DNA of 8,383 nucleotides from Candidatus Poribacteria bacterium. GTDB taxonomy: Bacteria; Poribacteria; WGA-4E; GCA-2687025. Within the stretch, counting starts at the first letter, position 1. Each line of letters begins with the position of its first letter. The translations under genes and the position numbers were made by a program. Where the stretch lies: NCBI GenBank assembly GCA_027625215.1, contig JAQBWJ010000058.1, positions 1 to 8,383 of the forward strand. Direction: 5' to 3'. The notes below the pieces were generated by a model. The model had not been told where the DNA came from. It ran no database searches and saw only the letters and a program-made list of their open reading frames with translations. Below, one piece after another: positions 1-5,274 of the stretch.

Positions 1-785
1 TGGGGGCAGGCTTCCCCATTGACGTTCACGCCGCGCGCCTTGCCCTCGCGGATCAACGCGACGCCGCCGCGCGTCGTCACATGCTGGATGTGCAGCCGTC
101 CGCCCGTCTCTTCCGCGAGCCGGATGTCGCGCGCGATGATCGACTCCTCCGCCTCGCGCGGAATCCCCGCCAACCCAAGTTCTTTGGAAACGTCGCCGTC
201 GTTCATCACACCGCTGTGCGCGATCTTCGGGTCTTCGCAGTGAACCACAACGGGAACGCCGCCCGGTTCGACGCTCTGTCGCAACACGAGCCGCATGATC
301 TCCTCGTCCATGCACGACACGCCGTCGTCGGAAAACGCAATCGCGCCCGCGAACCGCAGTTCTTCGTAATGCGTCGGTTCCTGCCCCAACAGCGATTTCG
401 AGATGCTCCCCACCGGGTAGACGGCGATCAGCCCCGCCTCGTCCGCCTTCTCGTAGACGTACCGAATCTGCCGCGCCGTATCGAGCGACGGCTTCGTGTT
501 CGCCATGCAGACGACCGCGACGAACCCGCCCGCCGCCGCCGCTTCGGAGCCCGTTTGAATCGACTCTTTGTACGTCAGTCCCGGATCGCGGAAGTGGACG
601 TGCATGTCGATCAGACCCGGCACGACGAGACAGCCCGTCGCGTCGAGCACGTCCTCTCCATGCTGAGGCGACAGGTTCGCCCCGATCTCGGAGATCGTCC
701 TGTCGCGGAGCCGCACGTCCAGCACAGCATCCGTCCCCGTGTACGGGTTGAGAACGCGCCCGTTTTTCACCAACCGATCCGTCAT
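1..785 (-). CDS. pyrC: Dihydroorotase, class I (N-terminal 261 codons, runs off window)
   Basis: Dihydroorotase makes L-dihydroorotate from carbamoyl-aspartate, the third step of cytosolic de novo pyrimidine synthesis. The start ATG (785-783) overlaps the pyrR stop in an ATGA, with a GAGGA-type ribosome site 9 bases upstream. The frame stays open to position 1, so roughly the last third (class I enzymes are about 430 residues) is missing. Visible amidohydrolase landmarks are the HVH metal pair in IDMHVHFRDPG (residues 59-69), a substrate-side ANTKP (95-99), the SDDG loop (152-155) whose first Asp is a metal ligand in class I enzymes, VVHCED with H182, and HIQH with H235. All expected ligands in the covered part are present. 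The sequence ends in GEACP, where the family usually continues into a HHL-like segment. The catalytic Asp of the last strand lies outside. Hydantoinase or allantoinase is the main alternative, but the FRDPG motif and the pyrR neighbour favour dihydroorotase. Confidence 0.95.
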   Translation of the reverse strand, partial: MTDRLVKNGRVLNPYTGTDAVLDVRLRDRTISEIGANLSPQHGEDVLDATGCLVVPGLIDMHVHFRDPGLTYKESIQTGSEAAAAGGFVAVVCMANTKPSLDTARQIRYVYEKADEAGLIAVYPVGSISKSLLGQEPTHYEELRFAGAIAFSDDGVSCMDEEIMRLVLRQSVEPGGVPVVVHCEDPKIAHSGVMNDGDVSKELGLAGIPREAEESIIARDIRLAEETGGRLHIQHVTTRGGVALIREGKARGVNVNGEACP

Positions 786-1342
786 GCGCCCGCTTCCTCG
801 TAGATGACGACGCGGTCCGCGCCGTCCACCTCTTTGACGTGCACGGCGACCGTCTCCTTGCGCGAGGTCGGCACGTTCTTGCCGACGTGGTTCGCGGCGA
901 TGGGCAGTTCCCGATGCCCGCGATCCACCAGCACGGCGAGGGTGATCGCCGCCGCGCGCCCGAAGTCTTTGAGCGCGTCCAACGCGGCGCGGACGGATCG
1001 CCCGGTGAATAGCACGTCGTCCACCAGCACGAGCGTCTTGCCGTCCACGTTGAACGAGATGTCCGTCTTGTTCGCGTCCACCTTCCTGCCGCCGAACAGG
1101 TTCAGGTCGTCGCGGTAGAGGGTGATGTCCATCACCCCGACGGGCGGGCGCGTTCCCTCGATCCGCTCGATGTGGTCGGCGATGCGCTCGGCGAGGATAT
1201 CCCCCCGCGAGCGGATGCCGATGAGCGCGAGGTGGCTCACGCCCTTGTTCTGTTCGCAGATTTCGTGGGCGATGCGCGTCAGGGCGCGACGCATCTCCTC
1301 TTCGGTCATCACTTGGGCTTTTTCGCGGCGTGCGTCCGCCAT
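782..1342 (-). CDS. pyrR: Bifunctional pyr operon RNA-binding regulator / uracil phosphoribosyltransferase PyrR
   Basis: This 186-residue protein matches the Bacillus PyrR family end to end by eye. PyrR binds a hairpin in pyr mRNA leaders when loaded with UMP or UTP and also has uracil phosphoribosyltransferase activity. Visible signatures are RRALTRIAHEI (18-28), the family-typical DITLYRDDL (72-80), the PRPP-binding loop VLVDDVLFTGRS (105-116), and DRGHRELPI followed by VGKNVPTS (140-160). Length is normal and the residues I can judge are intact. The start is chosen by alignment to PyrR N-termini. It lies 2 bases after the stop of the HD-domain gene, and a GGAG sits 10 bases upstream inside that gene. 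The stop overlaps the pyrC start. Its likely RNA target is the leader hairpin at 2080-2098 upstream of the HD gene, which would make the operon autoregulated. Confidence 0.96.
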   Translation of the reverse strand: MADARREKAQVMTEEEMRRALTRIAHEICEQNKGVSHLALIGIRSRGDILAERIADHIERIEGTRPPVGVMDITLYRDDLNLFGGRKVDANKTDISFNVDGKTLVLVDDVLFTGRSVRAALDALKDFGRAAAITLAVLVDRGHRELPIAANHVGKNVPTSRKETVAVHVKEVDGADRVVIYEEAGA

Positions 1343-1344
1343 CG

Positions 1345-1962
1345 TCAGTTATCTCCGGTACGTGTGGCGTCGAGTCGTTTGCGGAGGTCGGTCATCAGGT
1401 CGTTCACGAAAGGGAAGGCGTCGAAATCGGTGAAGTTCCAACTGTTCCGCCAGAAGTCGTCCAGTCCCCGCGCGCCCGCCGATTCATACTCCCACGCCTG
1501 CAACAGCATCTCCAACTTGTCGGCGATGCGGACGACTTTGGCTTCGGGCGTTTGACGCGCTTCGTACTCGTTCCATAGGGCGAGATAGTCGTCGCCGAGT
1601 TCGCCCAACGGGCTCAGGAGCGTCTTCGCGGCGTCCGCTTCGGCGGCGTCCTTCACGTCTTCCGGGATGTGTTTCAGCGCGGGGAACGGAATGTCGCCGA
1701 TGCGCGTCTCGGCGATTTCGTGCAGCGTCGCCATGCGGATGACCCGCTCGGTGTCGAGGGTCGCGCCGCGTTTGACGAGGGAATCCGCCAGCAGCATCGC
1801 GGTGAAGGTGGTGCGAAAACAGTGGTCGGCAAGGCTTTCGCCGTCGCGGATACCGCGCAATCGCCAGCCGGTGCGGGGGAGGTTTTTCAGCGTCTCGAGC
1901 GCGTGGAGCAGATCAAGCGCGGCGGATGCGCTCGGCGCGTGAGTCGCGTTGTCGCCTGACAT
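1345..1962 (-). CDS. HD-domain hydrolase, YfbR/HDDC2-like 5'-deoxynucleotidase family (HE variant)
   Basis: This 205-residue soluble protein resembles the HD_3/YfbR/HDDC2 group, whose studied members (E. coli YfbR, human HDDC2) are metal-dependent nucleoside 5'-monophosphate phosphatases. Landmarks are RTGWRLRG (30-37), the first metal His in ESLADH (H47), the core LHEIAETRIGDIP with H81, E82, E85 and D90, and the last metal Asp in RIADKLEMLLQAWEYE (D148). In YfbR the core is H68-D69, with E72 and D77, so here the second half of the HD doublet is Glu (codon GAA, 1719-1717). All other expected residues align. The start is set by a strong AGGAGG (1975-1970) 7 bases upstream. It is the first gene after the PyrR leader, with pyrR following 2 bases after its stop, which suggests a role in pyrimidine nucleotide turnover. 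Fold assignment is firm. Substrate is unknown, and reduced or altered metal use is possible. Confidence 0.85.
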   Translation of the reverse strand: MSGDNATHAPSASAALDLLHALETLKNLPRTGWRLRGIRDGESLADHCFRTTFTAMLLADSLVKRGATLDTERVIRMATLHEIAETRIGDIPFPALKHIPEDVKDAAEADAAKTLLSPLGELGDDYLALWNEYEARQTPEAKVVRIADKLEMLLQAWEYESAGARGLDDFWRNSWNFTDFDAFPFVNDLMTDLRKRLDATRTGDN

Positions 1963-1968
1963 GAAATC

Positions 1969-2009
1969 GCCTCCTGCGTGTCGTCCGTATGGTGCGACAT
2001 CGAGGAGGC
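1969..2009 (-). promoter_or_regulatory. Predicted SD-sequestering hairpin (OFF state)
   Basis: GCCTCCT (2009-2003) pairs 7/7 with AGGAGGC (1975-1969), which covers the whole Shine-Dalgarno. Inside, a 3x3 internal loop is followed by a further 5/5 stem, TGTCG (1999-1995) with CGACA (1983-1979), closed by an 11-base loop. If formed, it would mask the ribosome site of the HD gene. Its 5' arm overlaps the 3' arm of the long leader hairpin (2005-2013), so the two folds exclude each other. This was folded by eye with no energy calculation. Confidence 0.65.
1970..1975 (-). promoter_or_regulatory. Strong Shine-Dalgarno AGGAGG of the HD-domain gene
   Basis: AGGAGG is read on the minus strand from 1975 to 1970, 7 bases before the ATG at 1962. 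It fixes the start of the HD gene. Extended by one base (AGGAGGC, 1975-1969), it is fully complementary to GCCTCCT at 2009-2003 in the leader, so its accessibility probably depends on leader folding. Confidence 0.88.
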
Positions 2010-2087
2010 TGGATTCTGCACATTGGGGGTCGTGGACTCGAGACGTGTCACGTCTCGTTGTCCCCCCGAATGCGTCTTTCCAGCCTC
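2005..2087 (-). promoter_or_regulatory. Predicted long leader hairpin exposing the SD (ON state)
   Basis: The outer stem pairs GAGGCTGGA (2087-2079) with TCCAGCCTC (2013-2005), 9/9. Further in, CGCATT (2074-2069) pairs with AATGTG (2024-2019, one G-U). A G-run (2067-2063) pairs with CCCCC (2029-2025). Alternatively, four of its pairs shift to let GGAC (2063-2060) pair with GTCC (2037-2034). The tip is CGAGACGT (2057-2050) with ACGTCTCG (2046-2039), 8/8 with a GAC loop. No T-run follows, so it does not look like a terminator. Formation uses up the 3' half of the PyrR hairpin and the anti-SD segment together, leaving AGGAGG free. Confidence 0.65.
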
Positions 2088-2098
2088 GCGGGGTCTGG
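2080..2098 (-). promoter_or_regulatory. PyrR-binding RNA hairpin
   Basis: The transcript reads CCAGACCCCGCGAGGCTGG (2098-2080): a CCAG/CTGG lower stem, a small bulge, a CC/GG upper stem and a CGCGA loop. The PyrR consensus, recalled as ARUCCNGNGAGGYU, is matched over its conserved 3' part, GCGAGGCT, and the CC before it. Relative to the Bacillus sites the bulge has one extra base (AC instead of U). It is preceded by TTTTAA and followed by GAAAG, as in many pyr leaders. The pyrR gene two positions downstream in the same operon supports the assignment. Confidence 0.82.
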
Positions 2099-2109
2099 TT
2101 AAAAGCCGC

Positions 2110-2134
2110 GCGACGGGTCGTACTGCCACGTCGC
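2110..2134 (-). promoter_or_regulatory. Possible 5'-end hairpin of the pyr leader transcript
   Basis: GCGACG (2134-2129) pairs 6/6 with CGTCGC (2115-2110) around a 13-base loop. It begins 1-2 bases from the predicted transcription start. It could act as a 5' stabilising stem or just keep the 5' region from interfering with the PyrR hairpin 12 bases further on. In this GC-rich sequence a 6-pair stem can occur by chance. Confidence 0.35.
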
Positions 2135-2142
2135 TAATGTGA

Positions 2143-2171
2143 AGTATAATGCGCCCGCTCCGAATTGCCAA
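2143..2171 (-). promoter_or_regulatory. Sigma-70-type promoter of the HD-pyrR-pyrC operon
   Basis: TTGGCA (2171-2166, consensus TTGACA) and TATACT (2148-2143, consensus TATAAT) are separated by exactly 17 bases. The predicted start is near 2136-2135, giving a leader of about 170 nt before the ATG at 1962. It sits upstream of the PyrR hairpin and downstream of the stop of the previous gene, as expected for a regulated operon promoter in a GC-rich genome where AT-rich hexamers stand out. Confidence 0.75.
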
Positions 2172-2192
2172 ACCGATTTTTTCGGCGCGTTC

Positions 2193-2237
2193 ATTGTGAA
2201 AAGGGGAGAGCGTCGGCGAGGGTGGGCGAGGGCGAGG
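2193..2237. repeat. Low-complexity GGCGAGGG-type tract, possible dispersed repeat remnant
   Basis: Just after the stop of the barrel gene, the plus strand carries a purine-rich tract: a GAAAAGGGGAGAG start (2198-2210), then GGCGAGGG-like units at 2215-2237. It resembles the dispersed intergenic tracts with CCCTCACCC/CTCTCCC-like units that I know from several uncultured bacterial genomes. Only one copy is in the window, so I cannot show that it is repeated. The rest of 1963-2242 is the promoter and pyr leader. I see no convincing terminator for the upstream gene in it. Confidence 0.35.
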
Positions 2238-2242
2238 ACACG

Positions 2243-3034
2243 TCACGGCAGGCGGACTGTCAATCCAACAACGTGCGTCGCGTCCAGCGAGGCGTGCGTC
2301 TCCACCGCGTAATCGAACGCGAGCGCGTCCCATCCCAACGAGAATCCCGCCGCCCACCGCCACGGTTGGTTGTGGATGCCGCCGCGCAGCGATAGAAACG
2401 GGTACGGCGTCCACTCTCCGCCGACGGCGACGCCCGTTTCCGCGCCGAGTAGGGAGAGGTCGGTGAGAAACGCGCTCCGCTCGCTCATCTCGATCCGTGC
2501 CCCGACGCGCCATTCGACATGGGGCAAAAACGTCCGAGAGCCAAGATTCCGCGCCGACGCTCCGATCTGCGTGATCGGCGACACCCGCCACAACGCGCCC
2601 ACATCGACGGAAACGTCGTCCGCGCCCGCGAATCCGGTGGTGCGCCGCGAACGATAGACGCCCCTCGCCCCAACGGACACCTCGTCCCGCCTCCAACGCG
2701 CCGAGCCGGACACCGCATCTTCGGAATGAATCTCGTTTCCGAACCGCTGCCACGCGCCGCGAACGGCGAACGCGCCCAACGACAACCCGCCGCGAACGCC
2801 CTGCTCCGCGAGTCCCGTCACGTTGAACGGGTTGGAATACGCCGCCGACCCCCACAGGGACGATTCGACGGCGGCGGGATTCGCATCGTCGGAGGCGGAC
2901 GCCTCCCCGTGCGCGACAACGGCGCGTCCGAGTCCGATAGCGACAGGGGTCAACGGTTCGCGTTCAAAGGCGGCGCGAGCGGTCGCGGACAGGAGCGCGA
3001 GGGAGATCAACACAAGCCGCCTCATCGAGTTCAT
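2243..3034 (-). CDS. PorV/PorQ-like outer-membrane beta-barrel protein
   Basis: This 263-residue protein has a signal peptide (residues 1-21, MNSMRRLVLISL start, likely cleavage after TARA). The mature part opens with AIGLGRAVVAHGEASASDDANPAAV, like the PorV/PorQ/UPF0164 group, where a GRA...ANPA segment precedes the barrel. The rest is alternating hydrophobic/aromatic strands with Gly turns, ending HVVGLTVRLP, a typical last barrel strand. It is shorter than PorV or PorQ (well over 300 residues). The start ATG (3034) overlaps the stop of the lamin-tail gene in ATGA. A second ATG at 3025 is as good, because the GGAG upstream lies 2 bases from the first and 11 from the second. It is the last gene of the cluster. 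PorV family proteins shuttle secreted cargo at the outer membrane, so a link with the neighbouring protein that carries a sorting-type C-terminus is plausible but unproven. Confidence 0.72.
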   Translation of the reverse strand: MNSMRRLVLISLALLSATARAAFEREPLTPVAIGLGRAVVAHGEASASDDANPAAVESSLWGSAAYSNPFNVTGLAEQGVRGGLSLGAFAVRGAWQRFGNEIHSEDAVSGSARWRRDEVSVGARGVYRSRRTTGFAGADDVSVDVGALWRVSPITQIGASARNLGSRTFLPHVEWRVGARIEMSERSAFLTDLSLLGAETGVAVGGEWTPYPFLSLRGGIHNQPWRWAAGFSLGWDALAFDYAVETHASLDATHVVGLTVRLP

Positions 3035-4488
3035 CGCTCCGCGACAACGATGGCGATTGCCGTCGCGCGCGGATTGTCCTCCGCGACCGTCAGCAGTTGG
3101 ACGATGTAGATGCCCGGCGCGACCTGTTCGCCCGCGTCGTTTTTGCCGTCCCACTTCAAGGTTTGGCGTCCGCCGTTCGGGGCGTTGTCGAGGAGCACAT
3201 GGGCGAGCATCCCCTTGCTGTCGAAGATGCGGAGGGTGACGGTCGCGTCAATCGGGGCTTCAAACCGCAGTTCGATGGGTCGCTCCTGCGGCACAAACGG
3301 GTTCGGCGACGCTTCGATCAACGGCTGCGCCCCAGTTTGATGCCGCACGCTGTTTTCGGCGCCGGGCGTCGAGCCGTCAAGATGCACCGACAGGAACCAG
3401 TTGCCCATCGACAGCGAGTCGAGCGCGGGGTCGCGCCGTTCCAACGATTGACCCCGCTCGGCGTTCCGGTCGCCGTACCGCATCCGGTCGAGCTCCCGGT
3501 CGCCCGCTTTCAGGACGAGTTCGTCTCCGTCGTCGTTCAAGGCGGGCAGCGGCATCTCGATGACCGCCGTTTCGCCGGGTGTGTTCGGGTGGAACTCATG
3601 GAAATCCGCCGCGTTGCGCGTGAGAATCGCGTACCCTTTCTTGGGAAGCGAACTCTCCGGGATGGCGACGGGAACGCCCCGCGCGTCTTGCAGCGTCCAT
3701 CCGGTGATGGGCAGATCGACGTTCGTGCGGTTGAACAGTTCGACCCACTCCGGCGCGTCCGTCTCAGGTCGAAACATCACTTCGTTGAGCGCGACCAGCA
3801 GATCGGGGTTGTTCACGGGCGGTTGACCGGGCGGCTGAGTGGGAGGCTGCGTCGGCGGTTGAATCGGCGGCTTCGGCGGACTCGTCTTTCGCCCAATCGT
3901 CGTGCCGGACTTCTCGGTGCAGAACTGCCAGTTCTCCGGCGCGTCCGGTCCGGCATAGTCGATCCGCTCCGTCGAGTTGCCGTTGTGCGCGGCGGAGGGC
4001 GGCGTGAACGTATCGACCACCTCGTCCGTCGGGTCGAGCAGATAGACGGGATCAAGCAGCGCGAGCCCGTTGCCGAGCGCCGAATTGTGCGGTCGCAGCA
4101 GGAGCGTTTCAGGCGGAATGGCGTACACGTTCTCGTCGTTGAACTCGTGGTCGGGATCGAGAACGACGGCGTATGACTTCGGCGCGAGAACGAGCGGCGA
4201 TACCCCGTCGAACGCGAGCAGTTGGTCGGTGTTGTCGCGGTCGGCAATCTTCCATCCGGTCAGGTCGACCGGCTCCGCGCCGAGATTGTACAACTCGACG
4301 AACTCGCCGCGCGTCTGCCCACCTTGAGCGGCGTTCGGGTTCGCCATCACTTCAGTGATCCGCACCTGCCCGACGACCACCGCCGACAGCATCAGCAACG
4401 CAAACGAGGCGGTCGCTATCGACTTCGACAAAACGCGCGGTCGAGACATACGGCGATGCGTTCCTTTGAACGAAAGAGGGCGGGTCAT
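3031..4488 (-). CDS. Secreted protein with two lamin-tail domains and a FlgD-like C-terminal domain
   Basis: This 485-residue protein has an N-terminal export signal (hydrophobic 27-40). Lamin-tail domain 1 covers about 42-200 (RITEVMANP, EFVELYNLG, VDLTGWKIAD). A Pro/Gln linker follows (203-228). Lamin-tail domain 2 covers about 229-381 (ALNEVMFRP, EWVELFNRT, ITGWTLQD). The end is a FlgD Ig-like/sorting-type domain (390-485: EASPNPF, LRIFDSKG, LKWDGKNDAGEQVAPGIYIV). Bacterial lamin-tail domains are Ig-like folds found on extracellular proteins and nucleases. No nuclease motif is seen here, so an adhesive or structural role is most likely. The first ATG (4488) overlaps the upstream stop in ATGA but lacks a clear ribosome site. 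The ATG at 4449 has AAAGGA 12 bases upstream and gives a more ordinary signal peptide, so it may be the true start. The stop overlaps the barrel gene. Confidence 0.85.
   Translation of the reverse strand: MTRPLSFKGTHRRMSRPRVLSKSIATASFALLMLSAVVVGQVRITEVMANPNAAQGGQTRGEFVELYNLGAEPVDLTGWKIADRDNTDQLLAFDGVSPLVLAPKSYAVVLDPDHEFNDENVYAIPPETLLLRPHNSALGNGLALLDPVYLLDPTDEVVDTFTPPSAAHNGNSTERIDYAGPDAPENWQFCTEKSGTTIGRKTSPPKPPIQPPTQPPTQPPGQPPVNNPDLLVALNEVMFRPETDAPEWVELFNRTNVDLPITGWTLQDARGVPVAIPESSLPKKGYAILTRNAADFHEFHPNTPGETAVIEMPLPALNDDGDELVLKAGDRELDRMRYGDRNAERGQSLERRDPALDSLSMGNWFLSVHLDGSTPGAENSVRHQTGAQPLIEASPNPFVPQERPIELRFEAPIDATVTLRIFDSKGMLAHVLLDNAPNGGRQTLKWDGKNDAGEQVAPGIYIVQLLTVAEDNPRATAIAIVVAER
3817..3870 (-). 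repeat. Pro-Gln linker repeat (PPxQ units) between the lamin-tail domains
   Basis: Residues 207-224 of the lamin-tail protein are four and a half PPxQ units (x is I, T, T, G), encoded by 12-base near-repeats. It is a stiff extended spacer between the two domains. Such repeats can vary in copy number between strains. Confidence 0.75.
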
Positions 4489-4871
4489 TGCAGCGATTTC
4501 GGCTTGCCGAGCACTTCCGCCATCAGCACCGCCTGACGCGCCGTCTTCGGGTTGAACTCGATCATCCGTTTCCGTTTCGGACGTTCGCGCGGTTCAATCG
4601 AGACGTTCGGGACGGTGCCCTCGTTGCGGCGCGGCGGCGCGGAAGGTTTCGACGGCGGGATCGGCTTCGGAGCCTCGTACGGCGCGACGGCGGGCGTCGG
4701 TTCGTCTTCCCACTCAACCACGTCGAACATCTCATCGATCATCGGGGAGGCGTCGTCAACTTCCGTTTGCCGTTCACGGCGCTTCTTGTCTCGAAATCGA
4801 CGCTGGACGAACCACGCCATCACCAAGATCGGCACAAAACTGGCAAACTGATCGAACAATCGTTCGAGCAT
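4485..4871 (-). CDS. Small single-helix membrane protein of unknown function
   Basis: I do not recognise this 128-residue protein. It starts at ATG 4871, 4 bases after the lipoprotein stop, with a GGTGGA 9 bases upstream. The open frame extends further upstream but only through the lipoprotein gene. Residues 5-22 form one membrane helix (FASFVPILVMAWF). Next comes a strongly basic stretch (24-34, probably cytoplasmic by the positive-inside rule), an acidic segment (39-57), a Pro-rich section (59-80), a second basic cluster (94-102) and an amphipathic end, TARQAVLMAEVLGKPKSL (110-127). That end recalls short conserved C-termini of other uncharacterised small proteins, a weak impression only. 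The position between a flotillin/lipoprotein pair and a secreted protein suggests a membrane adaptor. The stop overlaps the lamin-tail start. Confidence 0.75.
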   Translation of the reverse strand: MLERLFDQFASFVPILVMAWFVQRRFRDKKRRERQTEVDDASPMIDEMFDVVEWEDEPTPAVAPYEAPKPIPPSKPSAPPRRNEGTVPNVSIEPRERPKRKRMIEFNPKTARQAVLMAEVLGKPKSLQ

Positions 4872-4875
4872 CTCG

Positions 4876-5274
4876 TCATTCCACCGTAAAGTTGATGTTG
4901 ACGACATCCGCGATCTCGTTGCCCGTCGCGTCCGTGATGTCGCGGATGACAAGCGTGTAGGCGGCTCCCGATTCGAGCGGTTCGGTCGGGGTGATCGTCG
5001 CGGTGAAGGTCGCCGCGTCGTACGCCACGCGCACGTCCACGCCGATCACGATGACGCCCGCGATCACGGAGCTCTCCGTCACCGCCTTGCTGAACACGAC
5101 CTGCAACGCGCCGTCGGCGGGGATTGCGCCGCCGTCGGTCGGGAGCGTCGTGGCGACTTTGGGTCGAACCGCGTTGTTGCCGCCGTTCGGGTCGTCGGTA
5201 TCTTCACCGCATCCGAACGCCGCGAACACCAGCATCAACGCTACCAACGCCGGATAAAAACGTGTCGTCGTCAT
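4876..5274 (-). CDS. Lipoprotein with one bacterial Ig-like (Big_5/SbsA-type) domain
   Basis: This 132-residue protein begins with a lipoprotein signal: basic start, hydrophobic 8-20, lipobox AFGC with the modified Cys at 22. An acidic/Asn-rich tether (23-36) follows. One Ig-like domain fills the rest (about 38-132). Its shape is typical of Big_5: a PKVATTLPTDGGAIP opening, LQVVFSKAVTESSV, an ATITPTEPLESGAAYTLVI centre and a final INFTVE strand. In this family such domains are structural units of surface proteins. A lone copy on a lipid anchor is unusual but known. No catalytic motif is seen. It probably faces the periplasm or cell surface. ATG 5274 overlaps the stop of the upstream flotillin gene (ATGA), and the next gene starts 4 bases after its stop. 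Confidence 0.8.
   Translation of the reverse strand: MTTTRFYPALVALMLVFAAFGCGEDTDDPNGGNNAVRPKVATTLPTDGGAIPADGALQVVFSKAVTESSVIAGVIVIGVDVRVAYDAATFTATITPTEPLESGAAYTLVIRDITDATGNEIADVVNINFTVE

Noticed and set aside
81..803. Long open frame on the plus strand opposite pyrC
   Set aside because: It is the reverse complement of a clear dihydroorotase, is Arg/His-rich, has no recognisable domain, and is explained by high GC content.
2005..2087. The long leader hairpin as an intrinsic terminator (Bacillus-type attenuation)
   Set aside because: The sequence after the stem (CTCGATGTCGC) has no T-run, and the downstream arm has a better role as a trap for the anti-SD.
2173..2185. CCGA-A5-TCGG inverted repeat as a terminator for the upstream cluster
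   Set aside because: The stem is only 4 pairs, the A/T run is in the loop, and no T-run follows on the minus strand.
1887..2855. Minus-strand open frame crossing the intergenic region and the barrel gene
   Set aside because: It is Arg-rich, overlaps two better-supported genes in other frames and runs through the promoter and PyrR leader.
3035..3154. Upstream extension of the PorV-like gene to ATG 3154
   Set aside because: The extra 40 residues are Arg/Gly-rich, overlap the conserved end of the lamin-tail protein and would bury the signal peptide.
3097..4176. Plus-strand open frame of 359 codons opposite the lamin-tail gene
   Set aside because: It is Arg/Val-rich with no domain, while the minus strand encodes recognisable domains over the same bases.
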